Assembly (NCBI GenBank): GCA_902794475.1
Contig: CADBHR010000001.1
Location: 1 to 64,000, forward strand
Direction: 5' to 3'
DNA length: 64,000 bases
Origin: an uncultured Methanobrevibacter sp.
GTDB taxonomy: Archaea; Methanobacteriota; Methanobacteria; Methanobacteriales; Methanobacteriaceae
Both the position numbers and the translations under genes were made by a program. The notes below the pieces were generated by a model. That model saw nothing but the letters and a program-made list of their open reading frames with translations, did not search any database and was not told where the DNA came from. Positions 1 to 8,650 of the stretch are shown in pieces (positions within the stretch are counted from its first letter, which is position 1; each line of letters opens with the position of its first letter).

Positions 1-88
1 TTAAAGAGGGAGCATTTGAAAAGTATTCCCAATCCCATTTATGCAATTCATCCACGACCTTGAAGAGGTCATGGTATTCTTGCATCAT
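1..88 (-). CDS. Possible N-terminal fragment of an unknown protein running off the left edge
   Basis: From an ATG-ATG pair at 88-83 the reverse strand stays open to the window edge (about 29 codons), with an in-frame stop just upstream. The peptide begins MMQEYHDLFKVVDELHKWD and has ordinary codon use, richer in G/C than the flanking spacer. I do not recognise it and see no clear ribosome-binding site. A short forward reading (1-63, ending at TGA) is an alternative. Low certainty. Confidence 0.25.
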   Translation of the reverse strand, partial: MMQEYHDLFKVVDELHKWDWEYFSNAPSL

Positions 89-167
89 TTGATAAATATT
101 TTTGTTTTTAAATTATATAAAATGATTTTTCTAAATACCCTACTGCTCATCTCAAAGTTATTGAAAC

Positions 168-194
168 TTGAATAACTCAGTTATTTAAAAAAAA
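168..194 (-). terminator. Hairpin and oligo-T tract downstream of the first LicD gene
   Basis: An inverted repeat AATAAC-TCA-GTTATT (171-185, extendable to about 9 pairs with one G-T) lies beside an A-run at 187-193. On the reverse strand the A-run reads as an oligo-T tract about 40 bases after the LicD stop. Archaeal termination relies mainly on oligo-T, so the T-run is the stronger part of the call. Confidence 0.35.
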
Positions 195-229
195 TCAGAT
201 TAAAAAATAAATAGAGATTGATTGAGAAA

Positions 230-1198
230 TTATTTTCTAAATTCTGCATTAACTTCTCTCAACATTTTAATACATTTTTCAAACACTTCTTCATTGTTGG
301 TGTTATACCTGTAATAACCTATTCTGTCATGCCTATATAATGATTTAGGTACGCTTAGGTAATCTTTATAGATTTTTTTAAGATGATGATGAACATCATT
401 CGGACAGGGATACATTTTTCCTGCAAATTCAATTTCACCAAGAGGAAACATTTTATCTGCTTCATAAACATCCAAATCATATATTTCATCAGGACCGCAT
501 GGACCGTCACAACCCGGAAGTAAATATTCAGTGGGTTCATAAGTGAGGTTTAAATCTTCATAATAGGTATCCAAACAGAATTGCGTGTTGAAAAATCTTT
601 TTTTATGATTGAAATATTTAGTTTTACTTTCTAAAAAAACATCATCCAATGTATCCAAATCAAATTCTTTTATATAATCGTATGGAAAGACATCAACATT
701 GCCAAGTACAGGTTTATTTTTGCCGCTTTTGTCAACTTTATGGCGAACATATACCTGAATAAACTTTCCAACCCCCTTCATTCTTAAATGAGGCCTGTAT
801 CCCACTTCCACAATTTCAGCCAATCCATGTTTTTTGACTTCACGAGTGATGATTTTGTCTAATTTTAGGTAATCCTCTCTTAGCATACCTATATCCACAT
901 CATCATCCCACGGAACAAAATTTCCATGACGAGCAGCGCCCAATAGATTGCCATAATCCAACCACCACGGCAGGTCATGCTCATCGCACACATGGCCCAC
1001 AAATTCCAATACCTCCGCCGAGGTAGTTTGGAGATATTTGATTAAAGGTCTTCGATTGTTGAGCTCATAATCAACAAACAATGTTTTGCATAAAAAATTG
1101 GAAGAATCAATATACTCTTCAGTATACTTTTTATATGAATTCATTTCATCCCTAAAATCTTTAAATTGATCTTTTAAGGAAGGATTATCATTATTCAT
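230..1198 (-). CDS. LicD family phosphotransferase (untagged, second gene of a LicD pair)
   Basis: This 322-residue protein belongs to the LicD family, enzymes that transfer phosphocholine or related phospho-alcohols from a CDP carrier to glycans; eukaryotic FKRP/fukutin relatives transfer ribitol-phosphate. The core is visible as WWLDYGNLLGAARHG (about 78-92) followed by the acidic nucleotidyl-transfer motif WDDDVDIG (97-104), and FPYDY near 170. It starts at ATG with GGGTG about 8 bases upstream. It lies 10 bases after the tagged LicD gene 1209-2192 and is probably co-transcribed. Its closest relative in the window is the LicD at 21443-22405. The transferred group cannot be told from sequence. 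Confidence 0.85.
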   Translation of the reverse strand: MNNDNPSLKDQFKDFRDEMNSYKKYTEEYIDSSNFLCKTLFVDYELNNRRPLIKYLQTTSAEVLEFVGHVCDEHDLPWWLDYGNLLGAARHGNFVPWDDDVDIGMLREDYLKLDKIITREVKKHGLAEIVEVGYRPHLRMKGVGKFIQVYVRHKVDKSGKNKPVLGNVDVFPYDYIKEFDLDTLDDVFLESKTKYFNHKKRFFNTQFCLDTYYEDLNLTYEPTEYLLPGCDGPCGPDEIYDLDVYEADKMFPLGEIEFAGKMYPCPNDVHHHLKKIYKDYLSVPKSLYRHDRIGYYRYNTNNEEVFEKCIKMLREVNAEFRK

Positions 1199-1208
1199 TT
1201 AAACACCC

Positions 1209-2192
1209 CTATTTTACTTCCCTTATTCGTTGAATGCATTGTCCGAATACTTCATCATTGTCGGCATTATATCTGTAGCTGTCAACTGTATCATGCCTTG
1301 GAATTATGCGAGGAATATTTAAATAATCCCCATATACCTTTTTAAGATAATATCCGGAATCTTTAGGGGAATTGAATTGAACTTCACTAAAACTGATCTC
1401 ATTTAATGGGAAAACTTTATCTGATTTCAAAACAAAGAATTTATAATAGTCATTTTTCCCACAGGCCCCATCAATACCTGGAATAATATAATCACCAGAG
1501 TCTAATGAAAGGTGTAACTCCTCATAATACTTTTCAAAATCATTTTCTATATTTAAGCTCTTTTTACACTTGTTATATTTTTTTGATGTTGATTTTTTGG
1601 AATACTTGGTTAAATAATCATAAGGATAAACATTCAAACAGGAAATGTCTCCGCCATTCTCATTTTTAACAAGAATTTTAATAAAAGAGTTAGGTTCTTT
1701 TTCAACTTTCAAAATGTCATCCAAATCCATTTTTTCAATTTCGCCGGAAATAATGTCTTTAAATTTATTATAATTAGCTCTCATCATTCCAATGTCAGTA
1801 TCATCATCCCATGGTACAAAACTTTCATGGCGAACGGCACCTAAAAGACTGCCGTAATCCAACCAGAACTCCAAATCATTTTCCCTGCAGATCTTGGAGA
1901 TTAGAATCAACAGCTCTTTTGATAATGTTTGAACATAACCCAAAACGTTTCGAGGTTCATTCAATTCATGGTCAACATAGACATTCTTCAACAAATAGGT
2001 AGTTGAATCCATATGGTCATTGGTTTGATTTTTAAATTCTTCAAACTCTTTTTTTAGTTGTTTGAATTCCTTTTCAATTTTAGCGACATCCTCAATATCT
2101 CCTGCAATATATTTTTCATACTGATTTTTGTAAAAATTATAGCTATTGCTTCTGCTTAAAATCATATTTTCAATTTTTTTCTTAAAAGACAT
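1209..2192 (-). CDS. LicD family phosphotransferase with N-terminal SRSNSY tag
   Basis: A LicD-type phosphotransferase of about 327 residues from the internal ATG (MSFKKKIENM). A start at 2204 adds four residues, but the paralog at 22418-23446 conserves MSFK, so I prefer 2192. Residues 8-27 carry the tag NMILSRSNSYNFYKNQYEKY, followed by a charged helix (about 36-60) that should form a coiled coil. The LicD core has WLDYGSLLGAVRH and WDDDTDIG (128-135). It is the first gene of a tagged/untagged LicD pair repeated near 22 kb. Substrate unknown; a cell-surface glycan is inferred from context. Confidence 0.85.
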   Translation of the reverse strand: MSFKKKIENMILSRSNSYNFYKNQYEKYIAGDIEDVAKIEKEFKQLKKEFEEFKNQTNDHMDSTTYLLKNVYVDHELNEPRNVLGYVQTLSKELLILISKICRENDLEFWLDYGSLLGAVRHESFVPWDDDTDIGMMRANYNKFKDIISGEIEKMDLDDILKVEKEPNSFIKILVKNENGGDISCLNVYPYDYLTKYSKKSTSKKYNKCKKSLNIENDFEKYYEELHLSLDSGDYIIPGIDGACGKNDYYKFFVLKSDKVFPLNEISFSEVQFNSPKDSGYYLKKVYGDYLNIPRIIPRHDTVDSYRYNADNDEVFGQCIQRIREVK

Positions 2193-2268
2193 TATTTTCC
2201 CCATTTAATTAACTATACCCAGGAATTATATGCTCAAATAACCTTCCAAATACAATGAAATATTTTTT

Positions 2269-4188
2269 TTAGGAGTCATTATTTTTTAAACTGATTTTTC
2301 TTCCTTCTTGTCGACCATATCTTTCATAATGCAATAAAGGATTCATCCCATGCTCCCTAACATCAGGATGACACTCATAATACTCATCAGTGCTGAAATC
2401 AGGACCCGGATTATAACCTTTGGTATAACCAATATTCAAATAATGATAAACAGAATCATCAAAACCGCTTAAATCATAATTACTCTCATACCAATCCTTA
2501 TCAAAATAAGGAGACTCTAAAATCATGTTATAATCATTTTGATGACGCCTATTAGAAAAATGAATTTTTCGCTTTTCTTTTCTTCCTCTTAACTCATAAT
2601 GAACCAAAGGATTATCCAATACCTTTTTAACATCACGATTACGGTCAAAATACTCCTGAGTGCTAAAATCAGGACCAGGATTATACCTCTTAATATATCC
2701 GACATGCAAATAATGATCAACAGAATCTACACCTTCAGCAATATCATAGGTATGTTCATACCACTCCCTATCAAAATACGGGGAATTCAAGATCAAATCA
2801 TAATCCCTTTCATCTCTCTGTTCAAGTGAAATCGGTCGATTCTCATTTCTGCCATATTTTTCATAGTGAAACAAAGGATTCATTCCATGCTTCTCTACAT
2901 CCCTATTGCTCTCAAAATACTCATTGGTACTGAAATCAGGACCTGGATTATAACCTTTGGTATAACCGATATTCAAATAATGATAAACAGAATCATCAAA
3001 ACCGCTTAAATCATAATTACTCTCATACCAATCCTTATCAAAATAAGGAGAATTCAAAATTAAATCATAATCCTCTTTATGTCGCTTATCCGAAAAATGA
3101 GTTTCTCGCTTTTCTTTTTTTCCGATTAATTCATAATGAACCAAAGGATTATCCAACACTTTCTTAACATCACGATTACAGTCAAAATACTCCTGAGTGC
3201 TGAAATCAGGACCCGGATTATACCTCTTAATATATCCGACATGCAAATAATGATCAACAGAATCTACATCATCATCAATATCATAGGTCCTATCATACCA
3301 CTCCCTATCAAAATAAGAAGAATTCAAAATCAGACCATAATCCCTTTCATTTTTCTGCTCAATAGAGATATACCGGTTTTCATTTCTGCCATATCTTTCA
3401 TAATGCAATAAAGGATTCATTCCATGCTTTTTAACATCCTTATTGCACTCATAATACTCTTCAGTGCTGAAATCAGGACTAGGATCATAATTTTTTTCAT
3501 ATCCAATTAAAAGATAATGAATCACCGAATCGGTATTGTCCTCAAAATCATAGGTATCCCTATACCACTGGTCATTAAAGTAATCGGAATTTAAAATTTT
3601 GAAATAACCATTGATTTTAGGAAAAACCCTCTGAAAATTAACATCATTTACGAAATGATAAAATTTATTTGATTTCAGCCTAAATAAATCATTTAAAATA
3701 AATTTTATTTGATTGAAAACAGGTTCATCCACAATTGGAAAAACTCTACCATAATCCCTTAATTCTTTAACACGTTCCTTTAATGTAAAAATATAGTCAT
3801 AATTCATCAAGTTTTCCAATTTATTCCAATTATCCTTAACAATTGCAATTTTTATAGCATCATCTTTTAATACAGTGGAATCAAAATCACAATCGTCACA
3901 GATAAAAATATGGTTAGAAAAATCGCTATTTTTTCTAAAAGAAAGTCTAAGCTTAAATTTCTTAATTAAAATTACAATTAGATTATCTGTTGATTTTTCA
4001 ATTGACTCATAGTCCTTTAACATTTGAGAATCAGCAAAATTATTATTAATCAAATCTTTTTCTTTTGTAAAATATGAAATATCAAATGTTTTATAGATAG
4101 TTTTAAAGTCATATTCCATTAAATCACAAGTTAACAAGTAATGCTCAATATCATTCTCATCAATATGTTTTTTTAAAGTATTTTTCAT
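2269..4188 (-). CDS. Repeat protein with five ~89-residue HYL/G..E.R modules
   Basis: This 639-residue protein has a unique N-terminal part (about 1-194) with no motif I recognise, then five tandem modules. Each module contains FDxxWYxxxYD, DSVxHYLxxGY, NPGPDFST-EY, DVKKxxxNPLxHY and GRxExR. Each therefore holds two copies of a shorter unit (HYLxxG...E.R...FD/FS..Y) that is common beside glycosyltransferases in bacterial rhamnan and capsule loci. Modules 2 and 4 resemble each other, as do 3 and 5. No GT2 or GT4 catalytic motif is visible, so a binding or scaffold role is inferred. No clear ribosome-binding site precedes the ATG. It faces the forward methyltransferase-kinase gene across a 254-base divergent spacer. 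Confidence 0.75.
   Translation of the reverse strand: MKNTLKKHIDENDIEHYLLTCDLMEYDFKTIYKTFDISYFTKEKDLINNNFADSQMLKDYESIEKSTDNLIVILIKKFKLRLSFRKNSDFSNHIFICDDCDFDSTVLKDDAIKIAIVKDNWNKLENLMNYDYIFTLKERVKELRDYGRVFPIVDEPVFNQIKFILNDLFRLKSNKFYHFVNDVNFQRVFPKINGYFKILNSDYFNDQWYRDTYDFEDNTDSVIHYLLIGYEKNYDPSPDFSTEEYYECNKDVKKHGMNPLLHYERYGRNENRYISIEQKNERDYGLILNSSYFDREWYDRTYDIDDDVDSVDHYLHVGYIKRYNPGPDFSTQEYFDCNRDVKKVLDNPLVHYELIGKKEKRETHFSDKRHKEDYDLILNSPYFDKDWYESNYDLSGFDDSVYHYLNIGYTKGYNPGPDFSTNEYFESNRDVEKHGMNPLFHYEKYGRNENRPISLEQRDERDYDLILNSPYFDREWYEHTYDIAEGVDSVDHYLHVGYIKRYNPGPDFSTQEYFDRNRDVKKVLDNPLVHYELRGRKEKRKIHFSNRRHQNDYNMILESPYFDKDWYESNYDLSGFDDSVYHYLNIGYTKGYNPGPDFSTDEYYECHPDVREHGMNPLLHYERYGRQEGRKISLKNNDS
2290..3600 (-). 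repeat. Tandem coding repeats with a 537-bp higher-order period
   Basis: Five ~268-bp coding repeats lie inside the gene. The sequence around 2465 (ACCGCTTAAATCATAATTAC) recurs at about 3002, and the one at 2604 recurs at 3141, both offset by exactly 537 bp (179 codons). The higher-order unit is thus a pair of modules, and the two pairs are nearly identical at DNA level, which suggests a recent duplication. Confidence 0.85.
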
Positions 4189-4442
4189 ACTAATTACATT
4201 TAATAAATTATCTTTAATTGATATAAAATCACCACAATTGCATTATATCTAATTACTTCAATTATTATAATATATAATCATCATTATATTTAAATAATAA
4301 ATTATTTTCATGTTTCCGAAAAAGACTATTTCGGTATATTCTCGGTAATTTTAATTGATTGCTTGTTTTTTGAAGGAAATTATATTAAGAACAAAAATTA
4401 AAATAATATATGAAATATTTCTTTAAATTTGTGTGATTTTAG
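4189..4442. promoter_or_regulatory. Divergent spacer between the repeat protein and the methyltransferase-kinase
   Basis: This 254-base, very AT-rich spacer must hold promoters for both flanking genes. On the forward side a TATA-like ATAATATATG lies at 4403-4412 and a GTGAT ribosome-binding site at 4432-4436, six bases before the ATG at 4443. On the reverse side several TATA-like stretches (about 4260-4300) prevent a firm choice. No open reading frame or repeat was seen. Confidence 0.45.
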
Positions 4443-6251
4443 ATGGCAACTATTAATAAAAAATTTTATAATAATGAAACTGAGTACAGTGACGGTTCAA
4501 TTGAGGATGAAATACTAAATATGGTTAAAAGTACTGACGATTTGGAAGGAATTCTGATTAATGATTCACGCTGGCCTGTATTTTATCATTTATCTTATTT
4601 AAGGGAAAACTTATTAAATTGGTATCCTTTTAAAGAAGATAGCAATCTTTTAGAAATTGGTGCTGGTTGTGGAGCATTGACCGGACTGTTCTGCAATAAG
4701 GTTTCAAAAGTTACAGCCGTTGAACTAACTGATAGAAGATCACAAATAATATATAATAGGCATAAAAATTATTCAAATCTTGAAATTTTCCCAGGTAATC
4801 TCAATAATATGGAATTTGAGGAAAAATTCGATTATATCATTTTATGCGGCGTCCTCGAATATGCCACTCGATTTACACCAACAGATAAACCTCATGTTGA
4901 TTTTTTAAAAAAAATAAAGAGCATGTTGAGTGAAAATGGAGTGATTTTAGTTGCTATTGAAAATAGAATCGGATTAAAATATTTTTCAGGATCCAAAGAA
5001 GACCATGTGGGAAAAGGTTTTGTGGGAATTGATAATTATCCGAACAATGATGATGTCAAAACTTTCTCTCGATTCGAAATAGAAGAAGTTATTAAGGAAG
5101 CAGGCTTTAATAATTATAAATTCTTTTATCCATATCCTGATTATAAATTTCCAACTATTATTCACACTGACGATTTAATTGAAGAGATTCCTGTTTTGAC
5201 AAATGCTCCAAATCATGATTATCAAAAAATTAAACTATTTAATGAGGGAAACCTGAATTTAACATTATCAAAAGACAATATTTCTAAATATTTTGCTAAT
5301 TCATTTTTAGTTGAACTTAGAAACAGTAATGATACTCAACAATCAGAAACTGTTAAATATTCTAAATTAAGTGCTCGTAGAGAAAAGGAATTTAGAATTG
5401 GAACACAAATCTATCAAAAAGATGATGAAATTCTTGTATCCAAATTTCCATTGAATTCCACTTCCGAAAAACATGTTGAAAAGATGCACAATTACTCAAA
5501 AAATGATTTTGGTAAAATAAAATGTTTAAATAGTGTTTTGGAAAATAAGAATTTAGTTTATCATTATCTTGATGAATTAAATTTATCCAATATCTTAACG
5601 GATTTATTGCTTAAAGATTCAACCAAAAAACAGGCTATTGATGAATTAAAAAACATTTATGACTCTATTGAATTCAATTCTTCTAAAAAGGATAATTATC
5701 ACACCCCTGAATTTTCAAAGGTATTTGGAGATGAACAAATTGATGAAGCTATGCATTGTCATGAAATATCCAATTTAGATTTCATTTTTAATAATTTATT
5801 TTATGTAAATGATGAAATCATAGCTATTGATTATGAGTGGTGTTTTGATTTTCCAATTCCTATTGAGTACATATTCTGGAGATCGCTAAATTTTGAATAT
5901 TACCATAATGATATTTTTAAGAAACTTTTAACAATTGAAGAAATTTTTGACGATTTAAAATTAAATAAAGAATGGATTCCTACATTTAAAAAATGGGAAA
6001 ATCATTTTATGAAGTATGTAGGAGGACCAGTTCTTCCAAAACAAAAGATTGTAACTGGAGAACAAATTCTTCATGATTTAAAACATTACAAAAAATTGGC
6101 TAAAGATAAAGAAAAAGAGATAAAAAAACTAAAAAAACAGAATAAAAAACTTAAAAAAAGTAATTCAAAATTAGAAGATAAGTTAAAAATAATGGAAGAG
6201 TCAACTTCTTGGAAGATTACTTCCCCATTACGTAATGTAATGAAAAAATAA
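4443..6251 (+). CDS. WbdD-like methyltransferase-kinase with coiled coil and C-terminal SWK tag
   Basis: This is a 602-residue multidomain protein. Residues about 45-240 are a class I SAM methyltransferase with motif I LLEIGAGCGA (69-78). Residues about 320-510 look like a protein-kinase/APH fold: a candidate beta-3 lysine K334, a D446-x4-N451 catalytic loop (LDFIFNN) and IDYEW with D463 in the DFG position. A Lys-rich coiled coil (about 535-585) ends in STSWKITSPLR. This order matches E. coli WbdD, which caps O-antigen chains by phosphorylation and methylation and whose coiled coil sets chain length. A similar capping role is an inference. The forward hydrolase-like gene follows 78 bases later with the same tail. 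Confidence 0.75.
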   Translation: MATINKKFYNNETEYSDGSIEDEILNMVKSTDDLEGILINDSRWPVFYHLSYLRENLLNWYPFKEDSNLLEIGAGCGALTGLFCNKVSKVTAVELTDRRSQIIYNRHKNYSNLEIFPGNLNNMEFEEKFDYIILCGVLEYATRFTPTDKPHVDFLKKIKSMLSENGVILVAIENRIGLKYFSGSKEDHVGKGFVGIDNYPNNDDVKTFSRFEIEEVIKEAGFNNYKFFYPYPDYKFPTIIHTDDLIEEIPVLTNAPNHDYQKIKLFNEGNLNLTLSKDNISKYFANSFLVELRNSNDTQQSETVKYSKLSARREKEFRIGTQIYQKDDEILVSKFPLNSTSEKHVEKMHNYSKNDFGKIKCLNSVLENKNLVYHYLDELNLSNILTDLLLKDSTKKQAIDELKNIYDSIEFNSSKKDNYHTPEFSKVFGDEQIDEAMHCHEISNLDFIFNNLFYVNDEIIAIDYEWCFDFPIPIEYIFWRSLNFEYYHNDIFKKLLTIEEIFDDLKLNKEWIPTFKKWENHFMKYVGGPVLPKQKIVTGEQILHDLKHYKKLAKDKEKEIKKLKKQNKKLKKSNSKLEDKLKIMEESTSWKITSPLRNVMKK

Positions 6252-6329
6252 TAAGATTATTTTACTGAATGAACTAATAAAATATTTTAATCTATTAAAA
6301 ATAATTAACTATTTATATCAGTGATTTTT

Positions 6330-7442
6330 ATGACAAATAAACGATTTGAATTAACTGAAGAAATGATTTCATCTATTGATTATAGCATGAACAAACTAGT
6401 TGATAAAAATATTAAATTAAACTTTAATGAGATTTCTTCATTCGAGTTTCCTTTAGATGAACCTTTCGGATTACAGGTATCCTACAACGATACAATTTAT
6501 TGTTTAATAATTAAATTTTCATCAAAAAACAAAAATTTGATATGTACAGGCCCAGGTGCTTATGAAAGAGACATAATAAAGGATGGAGAACTACTAACAC
6601 CTCCATTTTTCAGCAGATGGAGTTGGTATAAATTTTTCAAAGAATCATACATTGCATATGCAGACCCTATGTTCTTTTATGGAGAAAAAATTAAGATTGC
6701 ATGGCTTATCGGTACTAAAGAACATTGGTTTTTACAAGATTTATCTAAAATCATTGAAGAGTTATGTAAAAATCAAGAGATAAAACACAACAACATACTA
6801 TTTTACGGATCATCTGGAGGAGGATATACCTCAGTTGTCCTAGGAACACTGATAAAAAATTCACAAGTCTTAATTAACAATTCTCAGTTATTTGTAATGA
6901 ATTATTGGGAAAGCATGGTAAATCCTGTATTTGACCTATTATACGAATCATTTGTAGGAATGACTAAAGATGAGATAATTGAAACAATCAAACATAGATT
7001 GGACGTGATAGAATTATTCAAAAAAGAAAATTACGCTCCATTTATAACATATTATGTGAATGTAGAATCTGAATGGGACATCAAACTTCATGGAATGCCG
7101 TTTTTAAAAGAAATTTACAAATTGAAGCAATTTAATGGACTTGATGTAGTTTATTATCGTGAAATTAAAAATGTTCCGCATGAACCTATGAATTCTAAAA
7201 AAACCATCAGAGTGATTAGAGAATACTGTAAGAATTATTTATATAACTCTAAAGAGGATATGAAATCAAAAGAAAATCAAAATATATACATTGAAGGCAA
7301 ATATATTCCAAAACTTCAAAAACAAAACAAAAGACTCAAAAAGAAAAATAAAAAATTGAAAAAAGAAAATAAAAAGTTATTAAATTCAACAAGCTGGAAA
7401 ATAACTTCCCCTTTAAGAAAAATCAAAAAAATATTTAAATAG
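6330..7442 (+). CDS. Alpha/beta-hydrolase-like protein with C-terminal SWK tag
   Basis: The protein has 370 residues from ATG 6330; the GTG at 6321 is itself the GTGAT ribosome-binding site, four bases before that ATG. The sequence YGSSGGGYTS (about residues 162-171) fits the G-x-S-x-G nucleophile elbow of alpha/beta hydrolases, and a His in NVPHEPMN could complete a triad. The C-terminus is a Lys-rich coiled coil (about 325-350) followed by NSTSWKITSPLRKIKK, the same tag as on the gene before it and on many glycosyltransferases here. It may be an esterase or acyl-transferring enzyme acting on the glycan; this is inferred. The exact family is not recognised. Confidence 0.6.
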   Translation: MTNKRFELTEEMISSIDYSMNKLVDKNIKLNFNEISSFEFPLDEPFGLQVSYNDTIYCLIIKFSSKNKNLICTGPGAYERDIIKDGELLTPPFFSRWSWYKFFKESYIAYADPMFFYGEKIKIAWLIGTKEHWFLQDLSKIIEELCKNQEIKHNNILFYGSSGGGYTSVVLGTLIKNSQVLINNSQLFVMNYWESMVNPVFDLLYESFVGMTKDEIIETIKHRLDVIELFKKENYAPFITYYVNVESEWDIKLHGMPFLKEIYKLKQFNGLDVVYYREIKNVPHEPMNSKKTIRVIREYCKNYLYNSKEDMKSKENQNIYIEGKYIPKLQKQNKRLKKKNKKLKKENKKLLNSTSWKITSPLRKIKKIFK

Positions 7443-7449
7443 AACCTCT

Positions 7450-7457
7450 AAAAAAAA
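7450..7457 (-). terminator. Oligo-T terminator after the acyltransferase gene
   Basis: An eight-base A-run on the forward strand reads as T8 on the reverse strand, about 25 bases past the stop of the acyltransferase at 7482. It sits between two convergent genes. Confidence 0.4.
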
Positions 7458-7481
7458 TGAAGATAAACTAATGGGAGTAAT

Positions 7482-8579
7482 TTAAGTAAAACTACTTCCA
7501 CTAACTTTCTTTAAATAAGGAATCTTACTCATTGTCAAAATTATTAACCATGAAACAACTAAAGTCACAATCAAAAGTATTGTATAAAAAATTGATGGTG
7601 GCAAATAATTTTTAAAAATTAAATGAGCAAAAGCATCCTTAACAATCATATGGCATAAATAAATTCCATAGCTGCAAAAACTAATTGAAAAAATTATTTT
7701 ACTAGCTTTACCCTGAACAATTTTATTAAAATACTTATTGAGTTTTCCTTTTGACTCAGAAAAATACCTGAAAAATAAAAATACTGAAATAACTAAACTT
7801 ACATTTAAAAAACTAAATGGGGATACTGGAGTATAATTATTTAAACTAATTGAATTAATTGCATTAAAATAAACTTCAAGCAAGTATAATAATATTGAAA
7901 GAACAAAAAATATAATTACTAACTTATTCTCATTAATTTTCAATGATTTTAGAACTCTATTGTTTGTAAAATCATATGATTTTAAATAAAATCCAAAAAT
8001 TGCAAAAATTATAAAATACACATAATTATAAGGTCTAGATAATGATGGAATTAAGTTAAAATGGAAAAAAACTAAAAATAAAATAGAAGCAATCAAACCT
8101 AATTTTAAAAAAATTTTATTAAATTCTGTTAGTTTATTTAAAATAAATATTAAAATATAAATTATCAAAATCATATGTACAAACCAAAAAGCAGCAGCAC
8201 TTCCAGTTGGATTAAACGAAATGGTTTGTAAAATAAATTGATATGGGTTACTATAATGCCAAAAAGTAATTTCAACGATTAAAAATATTAAAATCCAAAA
8301 GATATAAGGAATAAGAACTCTGTTGAATCTCTTTTTAATAAAATCTTTAATCGAATCCTTTTTTGTTATTAATAATGCACCACTAACTACAATAAATAAA
8401 TCCACACTCAAACTTCTTAATGAATTTAACAATAAAGAATAATACCATAATTTAGTATTGAAAATATCTACATTTACAACTAATCCACCAAAGCAATGAC
8501 ACGCCACTACACCAAAAATTGCAAATGCACGAATTAAATCGAAATAAATGATCCTTTTAGATTGAAACTCTAATACCAT
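7482..8579 (-). CDS. Acyltransferase 3 family membrane protein
   Basis: A polytopic membrane protein of about 365 residues of the acyltransferase-3 (OafA/WecH-like) family, which O-acylates surface sugars using acyl groups brought across the membrane. The family signature YFDLIRAFAIFGVVACH (Asp, Arg and His in the first helix) is at the N-terminus and about ten hydrophobic helices follow. The reading frame extends to an ATG at 8594, but the ATG at 8579 (MVLEFQSKR) leaves a leader length like that of its paralogs at 29500 and 52682; the choice is uncertain. It lies downstream of the GT39-like gene, same strand, and probably acetylates the polymer made by neighbours. Confidence 0.85.
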   Translation of the reverse strand: MVLEFQSKRIIYFDLIRAFAIFGVVACHCFGGLVVNVDIFNTKLWYYSLLLNSLRSLSVDLFIVVSGALLITKKDSIKDFIKKRFNRVLIPYIFWILIFLIVEITFWHYSNPYQFILQTISFNPTGSAAAFWFVHMILIIYILIFILNKLTEFNKIFLKLGLIASILFLVFFHFNLIPSLSRPYNYVYFIIFAIFGFYLKSYDFTNNRVLKSLKINENKLVIIFFVLSILLYLLEVYFNAINSISLNNYTPVSPFSFLNVSLVISVFLFFRYFSESKGKLNKYFNKIVQGKASKIIFSISFCSYGIYLCHMIVKDAFAHLIFKNYLPPSIFYTILLIVTLVVSWLIILTMSKIPYLKKVSGSSFT

Positions 8580-8650
8580 AATATCCGTCCACATACATTT
8601 AGATTAAAATATTTCATTACATTCCTTCCAATACAGTAAATAACCAATAA

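Noticed and set aside
2599-3411. Two similar forward-strand open frames (2599-2829 and 3136-3411)
   Set aside because: They are antisense shadows of the repeat protein; they resemble each other only because the coding repeat is copied 537 bp apart, and they have no ribosome-binding site.
2290-3600. Regular repeats considered as a CRISPR array
   Set aside because: The repeat unit is about 268 bp, fully coding, with no short direct repeats and unique spacers, and no cas genes are near.
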